Assembly (NCBI GenBank): GCA_963210315.1
Contig: OY723272.1
Location: 1,116,001 to 1,180,000 of the forward strand
DNA length: 64,000 nucleotides
Origin: Rhynchopus euleeides
Lineage: Eukaryota > Euglenozoa > Diplonemea > Diplonemida > Diplonemidae
Direction: 5' to 3'
Made by a program: the position numbers and the translations under genes. Below are positions 1-9,956 of this stretch, in pieces (position 1 is the first letter of the stretch; every line of letters begins with the position of its first letter). The notes under the pieces were generated by a model. The model saw only the letters and a list, made by a program, of their open reading frames with translations, searched no databases and had not been told where the DNA came from.

Positions 1-19
1 GGGGGGGGAAGGGGGTTTC

Positions 20-138
20 GTTCACAGAGAGAGATGATCAGATATCGCAGATCTTTCTGCACCGCGCAGTTTCAGGAAAAAGCCAGCCCCATACCAAATG
101 AAGTACAGAAAAACCGCAGCTTTTAGAAATCGTTGTGG
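20..138 (-). ncRNA. Candidate spliced-leader (SL) RNA gene
   Basis: Read on the minus strand, about 138 to 95 gives an exon-like stretch beginning CCACAACGATTT, containing AAAAGCTGCGG, and ending TTTCTGTACTTCATTTG directly before GTATG, a 5' splice donor. Kinetoplastid and diplonemid SL exons end in a very similar TTTCTGTACTTTATTG followed by GTATG, and as I recall the diplonemid exon begins CCAACGATTT and contains AAAAGCT. The intron-like part holds a U-rich stretch (GCTTTTTCC, a weak Sm-site candidate) and a perfect GCAGA-AAGA-TCTGC stem-loop at 46-59. Total length fits a short SL RNA. Against this, the exon is several bases longer than the form I remember, and only one copy lies in the window, whereas SL genes are usually arrayed. 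It may be a diverged gene or a pseudogene. The 3' end is approximate. Confidence 0.55.
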
Positions 139-598
139 TTCGGTTGGTGGTGAAGCCCTTTTCTTCAGGAGGGGAACCTCCCTCCCTTAAATCTGCACAA
201 CACACAAGAATAACCACAGGGCATACAAACAAAAACACCACCTTTCCCCCACCCCCACCCCGGGCATTTTACGCCTATTCCCATCTATACACCCCTCCCC
301 TCCCCTCTCATTTCTGGACACTGTGCCGCCAGCGTGCTACTCCTCTGAAGCTCTACCCAAAGACAGCACACCTCCTCTACTCTCCTCCCCACCTTCAGGC
401 ACCGGCACCCTTTCGGAACCCCGTTTGTTTTTTTGAGCGTATCTCAGACCACACACAGGATCCGTCAGGTGGATCCCCCGACTTGGGTGCGACCAGGTGG
501 GCAGGGAACCTGGGGTGTTCGTTTGCAGGTCGCGCGGGGCGAACTCTGATGCTGCTGCCCTCCACTGTGTGACACTCTGCCACACCCACAGCTTCATT
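139..598. other. 3' flank of the NYN gene with a dispersed motif
   Basis: No gene seen. Bases about 436-520 (GTCAGGTGGATCCC, then ACTTGGGTGCGACCAGGTGG, then GCAGGGAACCTGGGG) recur with small changes at about 26330-26415 inside element G, so this stretch is either a dispersed repeat or a captured fragment. Confidence 0.5.
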
Positions 599-1609
599 CT
601 ACGACACAACGCAAGACCGCTGCTGATGCGGGCGGAGTATGGCCTCGGTGTGGCTGTCGAGAAAGTGGAGTACGATCCTCTGCTCCTCCGCCAGGTCGAT
701 GTACCGCCTACTGCACGAAGAACGCCAGGTCCAAATCTCAACGGGAATGCGGTGCCGCAGCGCCTGCTGGACTGTCTGCCAGATGGAGCACGGCCTCCCG
801 TCGTTGTCATTCGCATCGCCCGTCACCAGCACAAGGGTGGACCCATCCCCCGTGATGATCACATCTTTTGCAGACGCAGCCAAGAGCTCGTCGACGTTAA
901 TCTCAGTGTTGTCATGGCTCAGCGGGGAGAACACCGCGCTGTGAAACCCCGCCCGCTTCCACTGCCTCTCCAACGCCATGCCGTCGCTCCCTCTCCCATA
1001 CGACCCAAACGCCCCGGAATGCACCACCGGACGGCCCCCCTTCACAACCCTATACAGCCCCGCGATGTTCAGAGCTGCACGCAGCTCCCTCAGGGGCATA
1101 CGCACGTTAGACACATCGACATAAATATTAACACATTCAGCCATCCCACCCATAGAACACCCCCTATCGGGCGACACACTCGACTGCCGACGCGACTGCG
1201 AGGCAGGGCTGTGGGGGACGTGAGGGGGTGTGCCTGGCAGCGGTGCAGAGGTGCCTGCCTTGGGTGCTCCTACAGCTTGGAGGAGGGTCAGTGCGGCGAT
1301 ATGCACGGCGCTGATGGCGTTGGAGTGTTCCGGGGAAAACAGCCACATTGCCAATGCGGCAATCACAGTGGTGCTGAGCTGGAAAGACCGCAGCGTCGCC
1401 CTCGCCTGCTTGCCCCACCTGTGCGCGCGGGCCTCTCCGAAGAAGGACAGGGCAACGGCGCCCAGCAGCGCGGTGCTGAGGGTTGCCTGCAGGTCCCCCT
1501 GCATCGGGAGGGAGAGCGCCAGGACGGCGCCCACCGCACAGCTGCTGATGCAGAACAGCGCATAGGAGAAGCGCTGCAGCACAACCCGCCCGGCTGCCAG
1601 CAGGCCCAT
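599..1609 (-). CDS. Membrane-anchored NYN (PIN-like nuclease) domain protein
   Basis: 336 codons. Residues 8-112 hold three or four hydrophobic segments (about 9-35, 42-58, 74-92, 98-113), followed by a Ser/Pro-rich linker (115-155) and a soluble C-terminal domain. That domain has the NYN/PIN-like signatures: a first strand with an Asp ending in Asn (VDVSN, D165), a central VDELLAASAKD (D240, D249), and VTGDAND (D265, D268) in place of the usual SGDxDF. These acidic residues bind metal in NYN ribonucleases. The last segment (IPVEIWTW..., about 288-315) matches the closing strand and helix. Family knowledge implies RNA cleavage or binding; the multi-pass anchor suggests action at a membrane. 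No introns are visible. The start is the first ATG of the open frame and gives a plausible membrane N-terminus. Confidence 0.75.
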   Translation of the reverse strand: MGLLAAGRVVLQRFSYALFCISSCAVGAVLALSLPMQGDLQATLSTALLGAVALSFFGEARAHRWGKQARATLRSFQLSTTVIAALAMWLFSPEHSNAISAVHIAALTLLQAVGAPKAGTSAPLPGTPPHVPHSPASQSRRQSSVSPDRGCSMGGMAECVNIYVDVSNVRMPLRELRAALNIAGLYRVVKGGRPVVHSGAFGSYGRGSDGMALERQWKRAGFHSAVFSPLSHDNTEINVDELLAASAKDVIITGDGSTLVLVTGDANDNDGRPCSIWQTVQQALRHRIPVEIWTWRSSCSRRYIDLAEEQRIVLHFLDSHTEAILRPHQQRSCVVS

Positions 1610-2087
1610 GGTGCAGCGGGGGTCTGGTGTATGTGTAGACGTGGGCCTGGGGGCCTGGATCGAGAAACCCAGCCCACAGCCCTGGGTGGTGGGCCTGTAG
1701 TGGTGGTGTCGGTGGAGGTGGTGGGTGTTCCGGGGAGGGGATAGGCAGGTGTTGCCCAGTTGCTCGCGCTGCTGGCCTCCCCAGAGGGGGGGGGGGTGGG
1801 CAATGCGATGCCAGTTTTGATGTTCAAAAGCCTGTCAGTCCCCCTGCTGGATTGTGAAATGGCGAGCAAAGCGAGACAACAAAACCAAAAACTACAAAAC
1901 GGCTTGGGGTGATGAGAGGGGGTGAGGGAGGGGGTGGGGGGATCTCCTCTGGGCCTTGGTAACACGGCACTCCCGCACTCCCTATCTATTCCACGAGATC
2001 TACATTATTTGTATTCTTCCAACTTACTAATCATTTCTTCCCCCCGACTTGCCCCTGCTAATTTCGGGTGTGAAGGGGGGGGGGGGG
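1610..2087. other. Intergenic, G-rich
   Basis: 5' flank of the NYN gene. It holds G runs at 1787-1798, 1920-1940 and 2075-2087. No conserved open frame or RNA was recognised. Confidence 0.5.
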
Positions 2088-2138
2088 CCAAGGCTGGACA
2101 AATGCTGCATTTTAAAAATAAAAAACATAAAATAAAAT

Positions 2139-2198
2139 AAAGTGCAATAAAATGCAGTAAAGTGCAGTAAAATGCAGTAAAGTGCAATAAAGTGCAGG
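2139..2198. repeat. Left 10-bp array of P1
   Basis: Six consecutive decamers alternate between GTAAAGTGCA/ATAAAGTGCA and GTAAAATGCA/ATAAAATGCA, so the repeat is in phase with one DNA helical turn. Confidence 0.85.
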
Positions 2199-2879
2199 AG
2201 AGCGTGTTGTAGGGGTGGCTCGGCGTGACGGTGGGCAGGACGCTGACCTGCCGTGCCAGGGGACCCTGATCCGCCCACTCTGGCCAACACAAGGCCACCA
2301 AGGCAGTACCCCCGCCAGGCCCGCCCTGCTGCTGTTCGGCATGCTTGATGCTGCTTCCGAGCGCCGGGGCCAATCAGGCAGCAGGCGCACCCCAGCACCG
2401 CAGGCGCAGCAGGGCGGACCAGCACGGCGGTGTGCGGTGGGCAGTCCACCTTCCTCGGACGTTGTACAGCTGAGCTGATCTGGCGTACGGGTTCTTCACC
2501 ATCCCGTTCGGGGAGGCTGGACATCAGAGCGGACTGAAAGCACTCAAAGCAGGACTGAAGCCAGGCGGAGGCCGCACCGATCAGGTCCTGCTAACCCACC
2601 GACCCAACATAGGCAGGGCACATCCATCCCGGCCTGCATTCTCTGCCGGAGCCTTGGTGCGTCCCTGTGACCTTCAGGAGAACCTCCGTGCAGGAGCGGT
2701 ACTTTTTGCCATCTTCTGCGGGTTTGCGGCTGTCCGCAAACTTGCAGACGTGGCTGCACCTCTGTAAAGTGGGTGTGACTCCAGCATTTGGCCTGTCCAT
2801 AGTGGTCCTCCCAGCTGTACGTATGCGAAGCCCAAGGCACCACTCAGGACCATGCACTTTATCCAAAAATCCGGAAAAT

Positions 2880-2936
2880 AAAATACAATAAAATGCAGTA
2901 AAATGCAGTATAATAAAGTGCAGTAAAGTGCAGTAA
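2880..2936. repeat. Right 10-bp array of P1
   Basis: The same decamers as the left array, with one interruption (GTATAATAAAGTGCA). Direct, not inverted, relative to the left array. Confidence 0.85.
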
Positions 2937-2957
2937 AAATTTGCTGCCAGCCTTGGG

Positions 2958-3697
2958 GGGGGGAGGGGGGAGAGAGGGGGGCCGATGGTAGTGGTTTGGT
3001 TCGTCATATTTTCGTTGAAAATACTGTCGTCACCCACAGAGTTCCTCTAGTCTGAACTAGATGCGGCGTGGATATTATTGCATTTTCTTGTGGGACAGCG
3101 GTAAGCCTGCTCAAGCAAGGCGGAGGGCATGGCCCCGCCAAAGCGATGCCTCTTCACACCCACACGTGAATATTTGTACAGCCGTGTCGAACACACATTG
3201 AGCTCCCCTGAATTTGCTGCGATGCTCACAGCTCACACGGGAAGAAGGGTGCTCGCTTTGGTATCGACAATCACAAGCCCAGCCCGACCTGCCCCACTGA
3301 CGCCCCGAGAAGGGCATCCCGTATGTTTCCAATCAGCACTGCGGTGTGTGATTGGGGAAGGATTGACACGAAACTCCCCTCGCCACCTTTTGCTGGGCCG
3401 AGCAACGAATGAAAGCAAAAAAAGAATAATCTGCAGAACGCGGCAACAAATCAGCCCCATTGCAGAGATGCCTGTTCTGAACGGTTCACCTGCCAGGATT
3501 TTCTAACCCGACGCACCGAATCTTTCCGAACTGGAACTAGGTGGACACCCCCCTCCTCTTCCATGCAAATACTGTTTGCTGGCACCGACAGCCACCATCG
3601 TATGTGCATGGAGGAGGGGGGCAGGGCGGGGGCGGGGGTGGGGGGGTAACGATGTAGAGAAAGGTGAGAGAGAGGGGCAGGGGTAAGGAGGGGTGTG

Positions 3698-3731
<34 letters not shown>

Positions 3732-4998
3732 GGGGGAAGCAAAGTAGTGCAGGGAGAGAAAGAGAAGGCAAAGGGGCCCTTGTGACCCACCTGTTGCTCT
3801 TCTTGGCTCCCCCACACAGCTCTCTTGGCAACGTGTTGCAGCACGGCCAGCACGAACACCACTGGTGGGTGGTCCACCTTTTGGTGCCGACAGCCACAAG
3901 CTGTGCTGTTGAACTTGGCTCGACCTGCCCCCCCCCCTTATTTTCCTCACCCACCCACTCCCACCCCGCCGCCTTGCAGCCGGTTGAAAAAAAACAAAAG
4001 TGTGTCATCTACGCCCGATCTAAGAGGAAAGCGAGAGAACGCGGGGGGGTGGGGTGGTGGGGGGAACATTTTGCTGCATCGCAAGGTGACCCTCTCTGCT
4101 AGACCGCCTTTCTTTGGCGGGGTCTTCACTCAGAGCGTGGCCTGTGTGTGTGTGTGTGGATACGGCCCTCCGACCCCTCTATATCCCCTCCCCACGCCCC
4201 CCTTGCGCGCACCCTCCCCATTGAGAAGGGTTTTGCTTCGCTCTATCCTTTCTAAGTTTGTCAAGCCCATCGCACAGTGGCATCGTCATCATCATCATCG
4301 CACACACACCCCACGTTAATCTTGTTCTTGCTTGAGTGCAGGTCACACCGAGCGGATCCCGAATGCGGCCACCACCGAGATGCAGCTTCTGTCACCTCGA
4401 GTTCCCGTGGCGCTGTGTCCATCCACTCCCCAACCAACTCCAAACCCGCAGACGAGAGACTTTCTAATCCCGGGTGGAATGAAGTGATGCAGCAGCACCT
4501 GCAGGCTCTGCCAGATCTGAAATCCCCTCCCCCGCTGCACGCCGAACCTTCAGAAGGTTCAGGAGCTGCAGAGAAACATGCGGATCTGCCTATTGTTGCT
4601 TCCCTGACTTCCGATGTTATATTTTGACGCCGGCAACCCCGGGCGCTGCGAGAGCTGGGCTCCTGCACAGACCCTTTTTTTTGGTTGTGTCTGGAGGGGG
4701 AGGGACGTAGGTGAGGGAGGGGGACCCCCCCCCCCCCCCGCGTGTGCTGCCACCCGTCTATTTTCCATGTTCTTTTTTCCCGCGACCCGGAGGGGACAGA
4801 TCTCCACGAGGGATGGGCGGGGGGAGGGGGTTTTTTGTGAGGGAACCCCATCTGTGCCTCCCTCCCTCCCACCCACCCACCCCCCCTTCCAGATTCCTTC
4901 CCGGTTGGGCTGTGCCAAATAAATCCAAAAAGATAAAAGCTCTATCGGGCACCCCTCCCTTCCCCTCACCCCCCCCCTCCTTCCCCACCACCACCACC
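2958..4998. other. Gene-poor intergenic tract with microsatellites
   Basis: No gene supported. It contains a (GT)n run at about 3700-3728, shorter GT at 4141-4158, CAT/ATC trinucleotides near 4287-4299, and many G and C homopolymers. Open frames here are low-complexity and occur on both strands. Confidence 0.55.
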
Positions 4999-7900
4999 CT
5001 ACCACAAACGCGGCATGACATGTGGACTATTCGTACGATACAGTGACGAGGTGCGACGCCCGGACCCCCGTCTGCTCGGCGTATCCGCCCGAGGCGTGGT
5101 CCTCCCCGACGCGGCAGCCCAAGAGGCATGCTGCGGGAGTGGCGAGGTCCGCTTTGCAAGCGACCCCCTCCGGGTCGGCGTGTTGTGCCGCGACGACGCG
5201 CTCCGCCCCCTCGCCTGATGCGGCTGCCCCACCGCACCCCCGCCCGCCGCCACCGCGCCCCCCGCCGCGCCGGCATACGCCGCAGCCGCCGCCTGCCCCG
5301 CCCCACCCATCATATAATCCTGCTGCTGCTGCGCATACCACGCATAGTAATACTGGCAATACTGCCTATAATACTCCTGCATGTCTTCAGGGCTCACCTC
5401 CCCTTCATTCGGCTGGCCCCCCGCTCCTTGCATCTGCTGCCAGTGCTGCCACTGCTGCTGCTGGGAGGGGTGCACGTTGTAGGAAACCGGGGGAATCCCA
5501 AGCGCCGCCGCCGACACGGTGCTCCGGGTCTGCGCGCTGAGCGACCTCCTCGGGGTGTTGCTGCTGTGCCTCTGCGTGCTGCTGCTCCGCTGCCTCCGGG
5601 AGGGGGTCGCCGCATCGCTCCCCCCCGCCAGATCCTCACCCGCGTAGGCGGGGTTGCTGTTCACCACGTCATGCTCCAGCAGCACCCCAAGCTCATAACC
5701 CTTCGCCTCATAGCTCAGGTCTTTGATAAACGCCTGGATCTGCTGCCGCAGCTCGACTATCTCCGGCGACGCCTCGTCATACCTACCCGAGGCAACCATG
5801 GCAGACAGATCCTCCTGCAGCTCCTCAATCTGCTGCCTCCTCGACGCGATGCTCGCCGCCTTCGCCTCCGTCAGCCTCGCGAGCTCCACCTCCGAGGCAG
5901 CGTCATCCCCACCCCCCTCGGGAGACTCCGGCATCGGCTGCGACTCCACAACAGGCTCAAGCGGCTGCCTCGCCGGCGGCGTGCCCTGCTGCAACACCCC
6001 CCCACGCGCCAGGGTGTTGGTTCCCCCACTGCTGCTCCTCCTAATCCCCTTCCGAAGGGGCACACCGGGTGTCGGAGCCAGGAGAGACCCACCATCGACA
6101 CGCGACAGAAGCTCCGATATATCCATGTCATTCGACGCGGCGGCGGAGACAACAGATGTGGGGATGGCGTGCACATCGCCCCCTCCTTTGGCCTGCTCCG
6201 CAGGCCCCGAGGGGGGTGGGGCGGTCTTCTGGCAGAGCTGCCTGCGGAGGGAGTCAATCTCGTCGCGCTGCTCCTCTTTCTCATGCGCGAGCCTGTCGAG
6301 GGCCTGCTGCATCGTGGCAACACTCCGCTGCAGCGTATCAAGCATCGCGGTGGATGCCGCCCCACCCCCACCCACCCCAGGCGAAGCCGGGGGGCGCGGC
6401 CCCCCGATGTGATGGCTGAGGTTATGCCCAGCCCCCCCTCCGCCGCCTCCACCGCCACCACCACCTCCAACAAAGGAGCCTCGCTCCGTCGGGGCAGGGT
6501 GGTGCATAAAGGAAGAGCCCCCAACAGATATCATGGATGCATCGGGAGGGGCGAGGGAGATGTTCTGCGCCGGGAGTGGAGGGGGCGGTGGTGGTGGCGG
6601 GGGTGCAGCGGCGGCCCCCCCGGGGGGGTCGAGCCTGCCGAGGGAGGGAGAGATCCCGCCGACCGATGCGATGTGGTGGGGCAGCGGAGCGGCGCCTCCG
6701 CCGAGCTCGCGGGTGGCGTACGACGCGGAGGGGGCGAGGAGCGGGTCGACCTGCCCCAGGGGCTGTCTCGATACCCTCTGTGGGGGCTGCTGCCCTCCCC
6801 TCCCCGCCATCGACAGCCGGAGGCGGTAGTCCCGCGACGGCGCCAGCAACGCCAGATCCCCCTCGGGCAGCGGCGGCTGCCCCCCCTGCGGGCTCCCGGT
6901 GCTACCCCGCCCCTGCGGGGGTGCAGGGGGCGGCATGTCGTATTCGTCATCGCTGACCCCCTCCGGGGGGATGATGACGGCGCTCTCCCTCTGCCGCGGG
7001 GCGAGGAGGGGGTCGGACATCGGGACGCTCATCCGCGTCGGGGGGGGTTTGGTCCCCCGGCTCGAGGGGGACTCCATGTCGTCGGCATAGGAGCTTGCAT
7101 CCTCGGGGGGTTCGAACTGGGTGGCGGACTCCACCACCATCACGGAGGGGCGGCGCGCCGAGGTTCCGGCGGAGGTGGTTGTCGCGACGCTGGAGCTCGC
7201 CTGGCGTGTCGTGGGGGAGGCGGACGCGGTGGGGCGCCCGGAGCTCGGTGCGGGGGAGGGCTCGTCAGCCGCGGGGCGGGTCACCTCTGAGGTGTTCTTC
7301 CGGAGAAGGGGGTGGTCCGCCTGCAGCTGCTCCACTCCGTCCTGCCGGCGTGGAGGGGTGGGGAGTCTGGCGCGGGGTGGGGGTGACACGTTACGCCCGG
7401 TGCGTGCGGTGCGCTGCGCGACGACGCCGCGGATGTCCGGGAGGGGGGAGGCCTGCTGGACCTGCTGCCGCCTCATCCGCGCGATCTGCTCCGGCTGGAG
7501 CGTCGGGACGCTGAGGAAGGGGGGCCGGAATGCCTTCGGCTTCGCCATGTTGAGCGGCGGGCTGAAGTCAGCAGGCTTCTTCTTCCCGGAAGAGACCTCC
7601 AGAGCCCAGCTCTGTGTCACAACCTGTGCGCTGCTGGAGGACTCGTGTTGGTAGACAACCTGCAGGATGTTCAGGAGATACCCCAGCTCTGCCCCGTGGT
7701 TATCCGCTGGCAGCTCAAACAGCAGGTCGTATTGGTTCTGCGAAGGCACCCTCAGCGCGACAAGCCCATCTGGGCTGTGCACCACCTGGCTGATATCCCG
7801 CACCGGGATGCAGCGTTTGACAAACGCGTTGAGGTCTGTCAGATACACCGCCGCGTTTGAGATGAGAAGGACACGGGCCTGCTTCTTCCCCTTGCTGCTC

Positions 7901-8142
7901 AGCTTGTTAACCCTCCGCATGTAGTGGATGATGGCGTGCCCCGTGGGCTGGTTGAACAGGCTGATAAACTTGTCCCGCAGCTTCGGGTCAGGAGGCTCCA
8001 GTAGAATCCCCAACCCCGTGTCCATCGCGCGGACCGCCCCACCGGAGGGGTCAGCCGCCATGCCGACCTGCACTGCGGCAGGCGGGACTGCCGGATGCGG
8101 GGCGTCCTGCGCAGGCGCATCGCTGCCAGCAGGGGCGCTCAT
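4999..8142 (-). CDS. TH1/PH-like domain protein with long disordered tail (paralogue 1)
   Basis: 1047 codons, no intron. Residues about 55-170 form a compact domain with the pattern of myosin-tail TH1 (PH-like) domains: RRV..., KG-K--R-LLISNAAVYL, C-IPV-DI--V, then LVALRVPSQ and YDLLFEL. TH1 domains bind acidic phospholipids. A short block, FSPPLNMAKP (about 190-200), is also found in both paralogues in this window. The rest is low-complexity and probably disordered: Pro/Ser/Arg-rich, a Pro run near 515-530, a Gly run near 555-567, two likely coiled coils (about 595-640 and 750-826), then a Gln/Tyr-rich prion-like stretch and RRGS/RTSS motifs at the C-terminus. A TTAG acceptor lies 9 bases before the ATG (CCAACCATG), fitting trans-splicing. 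A membrane-cytoskeleton scaffold is inference. Confidence 0.75.
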   Translation of the reverse strand: MSAPAGSDAPAQDAPHPAVPPAAVQVGMAADPSGGAVRAMDTGLGILLEPPDPKLRDKFISLFNQPTGHAIIHYMRRVNKLSSKGKKQARVLLISNAAVYLTDLNAFVKRCIPVRDISQVVHSPDGLVALRVPSQNQYDLLFELPADNHGAELGYLLNILQVVYQHESSSSAQVVTQSWALEVSSGKKKPADFSPPLNMAKPKAFRPPFLSVPTLQPEQIARMRRQQVQQASPLPDIRGVVAQRTARTGRNVSPPPRARLPTPPRRQDGVEQLQADHPLLRKNTSEVTRPAADEPSPAPSSGRPTASASPTTRQASSSVATTTSAGTSARRPSVMVVESATQFEPPEDASSYADDMESPSSRGTKPPPTRMSVPMSDPLLAPRQRESAVIIPPEGVSDDEYDMPPPAPPQGRGSTGSPQGGQPPLPEGDLALLAPSRDYRLRLSMAGRGGQQPPQRVSRQPLGQVDPLLAPSASYATRELGGGAAPLPHHIASVGGISPSLGRLDPPGGAAAAPPPPPPPPPLPAQNISLAPPDASMISVGGSSFMHHPAPTERGSFVGGGGGGGGGGGGAGHNLSHHIGGPRPPASPGVGGGGAASTAMLDTLQRSVATMQQALDRLAHEKEEQRDEIDSLRRQLCQKTAPPPSGPAEQAKGGGDVHAIPTSVVSAAASNDMDISELLSRVDGGSLLAPTPGVPLRKGIRRSSSGGTNTLARGGVLQQGTPPARQPLEPVVESQPMPESPEGGGDDAASEVELARLTEAKAASIASRRQQIEELQEDLSAMVASGRYDEASPEIVELRQQIQAFIKDLSYEAKGYELGVLLEHDVVNSNPAYAGEDLAGGSDAATPSRRQRSSSTQRHSSNTPRRSLSAQTRSTVSAAALGIPPVSYNVHPSQQQQWQHWQQMQGAGGQPNEGEVSPEDMQEYYRQYCQYYYAWYAQQQQDYMMGGAGQAAAAAYAGAAGGAVAAGGGAVGQPHQARGRSASSRHNTPTRRGSLAKRTSPLPQHASWAAASGRTTPRADTPSRRGSGRRTSSLYRTNSPHVMPRLW

Positions 8143-8507
8143 GGTTGGCTAACACGCAGGGCAGCGTGTCCAGCCCTTTCCCCCCTTGGGACCTGCAGAG
8201 GTGATGGAGTGTGCAGAGGCGTTTCCATGGTGGCTGAAGGGTGGGCACATCACAGCAGCTGCAATTCAAGTCAAGGCGGGGAGTGTGGGTGTGGGGATGG
8301 GGAAGGAGTTTGCTCCAGGAGAAGGGCTGGCCAGGTTGGGGGGGGGGCTAGGCTGTGCTATACGTTCCACCCCCCCAGCGTATAACGTATTATACGTATT
8401 ATACGTTGAGCGTATTATACGTTAGGAGGATCCTTGAAATCGGTAGTGGACAGTAGCGGACAGGGCGGACATTTCCTTGTGGAAAAAGTGCCCGAAAAAA
8501 ACCACCG
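8143..8507. other. Intergenic with CGTATTATACG palindromes
   Basis: 5' flank of the 1047-codon gene. At 8380-8424 there are four CGTATAATACG/CGTATTATACG-type palindromes next to AGGAGGATCC. The same palindromes border a segment at about 17175-17510, so this is probably a solo end of that repeat family. Confidence 0.5.
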
Positions 8508-8723
8508 TGCAAACCCTGCCTGAAGCTTGCGCCGGACAGCCCCCCGCCTGGGGTCTCGCTGAAGCACCTATTCTTCGGCTGTCCCGCGACAGCGTCAGCC
8601 CGACACCACCTCACAGCCACAAGCGTGCACAACCTGCTGCTGCACAACTGCAAGGGGGCCCTACGCTACCTGGCTGAGGCAGGGGTGACGGAGCACAGCG
8701 AGAAGGACTACCTGATCTCGTGA
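8508..8723 (+). pseudogene. Remnant resembling the C-terminus of a retrotransposon reverse transcriptase
   Basis: An open frame of 71 codons ends at TGA 8721-8723, with no ATG. It begins CKPCLKLAPD, then LKHLFFGCPA, giving C-x2-C-x(17)-H-x4-C, followed by a helical stretch (LLLHNCKGALRYL) and a charged end. Many non-LTR reverse transcriptases close with a zinc motif of this spacing followed by a short helical tail. No catalytic domain is present, so at best this is a 5'-truncated dead copy. The match rests on motif and length only. Confidence 0.35.
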
Positions 8724-9586
8724 AACCTGCAAAAATCAACAGCGGTCAAGGTCTTCGGCCTGACACCCCAGCACCCCCCCCCCCACCCCCAGACCCACGT
8801 CACTTTCCACGGGCCGCCAGGCGCGTCAGCGTCGGCGACCGCCCGCCCCCAGTCTGAGAGGCAGCAGCCACGACTCGGCAGGAGGCGGGCACAACAAAAA
8901 AAGGGAGAGTCGTCACTGTGCATATCAGCACGGTCCCGCCCTCTGAGCCAGACTAACCCGCCCATAAAGGAAAAGAGGAAGAGGCGACGTAAGGCAATGC
9001 CTCCGTGCGGCAAGGAGAACACGAAACAGCGTCCCCCCTCACCGGGGGACGCGACGAGCACGGCCAAAAATCGTTCAAATCGTTCAAAAAAATTCGAAAA
9101 GGTCCCCCTTACAGAATTAGCCTTTTTTCAAAAAATCGAAAAATTTCGGACCGCAATTTGTACCCAAGAAAGTGCCGAATTTTCGGACTTGGTCCGATTT
9201 GAACAATTTCCGTGCCTCTTGCAACCCCCATGAGGGGGGGGCTGCTGTTTCGGGTTCTTCCGGTGGTACATGCTGGGGTGTCAGGACAGGGAATCCTGCT
9301 CGCTGTACCCGGTGATCCCTGACGCAGCCAGGAAGTGGAGAGCCTTGGAACCCTGGTTGAGGCCTGTAACACCCGGCCTTCCTGCCACTTGTGGCATTGT
9401 GGAGTGGAGGTGGTTATGGAGAAGGTTCTCTCTCCGTCCGGTCGAGCACAACCGTCCTCTCCAGCCAGGGGTCATCTACTTTCCAAACAAGGGCCAGGAA
9501 CATGCTCAAACAAACCAATTGATCAGAAAATCTGGCTTGCCGTGGAATCATTGAGCATTGGGGAGTGGTTTGCCCCCTTGCTGCGT
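8724..9586. other. No gene recognised
   Basis: Mixed-composition DNA with a C run at 8777-8786 and A-rich tracts near 9066-9140. I see no conserved frame or RNA. Confidence 0.4.
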
Positions 9587-9956
9587 ATGACATGTCCATT
9601 TTTGACGATTTTTGGGCAGAATTTGGTGCGTGGGACCTTTCGATTTTTATGATTTTTTCGGAATTTCGTGGGGACCGGTACCCCATTTGAGGGCCAAAAA
9701 TCTCATTTCCGAGGCCTGGGAATGGTCGCAGTGGCCTCAGATGTCCAAAAACGTTCAATTGACCTCTCCTCGAAAAAAAAATCGAAAGGTCCCCCCTACT
9801 GGCACCCCGGATTAGGACATGTCTCTGGGGGTGTCCGGGGCATTTTTGGCTGGGGAAAATGGGCCATTTTTCACGATTTTTTCGGTTTTTTGTCCGGACC
9901 GGTACCGCATTTGAGGGGCAAAAATCTGATTTCCGAGGCCCGGGAATGGTCGCAGT
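9587..9956. repeat. Repeat X (two tandem partial copies)
   Basis: Two tandem copies, about 235 bp apart, contain GGTACC-CATTTGAGGG, CCGAGGCC-GGGAATGGTC and GCAGTGG. The second is interrupted at GCAGT by element L1 and resumes at 13821. Another copy lies at about 49780-49965. X also carries AAAAACGTTCAATT and GAAA(G)GGTCCCCCTA, which recurs near 31900. Confidence 0.7.

Larger units (their letters stand above)
2088..2957. mobile_element. Element P1: short TIRs with internal 10-bp repeat arrays
   Basis: The left end reads CCAAGGCTGG(A)CAAA and the right end is its complement TTTGCTGCCAGCCTTGG. Both ends abut G runs. Inside each end is an array of 10-bp units of type (G/A)TAAA(G/A)TGCA, at about 2139-2198 and 2880-2936, in the same orientation. 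About 700 bp of unique DNA separate the arrays; its open frames show no recognisable domain. The layout is that of a non-autonomous DNA transposon. No target duplication can be told apart from the flanking G runs. Confidence 0.6.

Noticed and set aside
497..1744. 415-codon plus-strand frame
   Set aside because: Shadow of the NYN gene; composition typical of an antisense frame.
5128..7290. 720-codon plus-strand frame opposite the 1047-codon gene
   Set aside because: Antisense shadow in very GC-rich DNA; Arg/Pro-rich composition with no domain, while the minus strand has the TH1-like domain.
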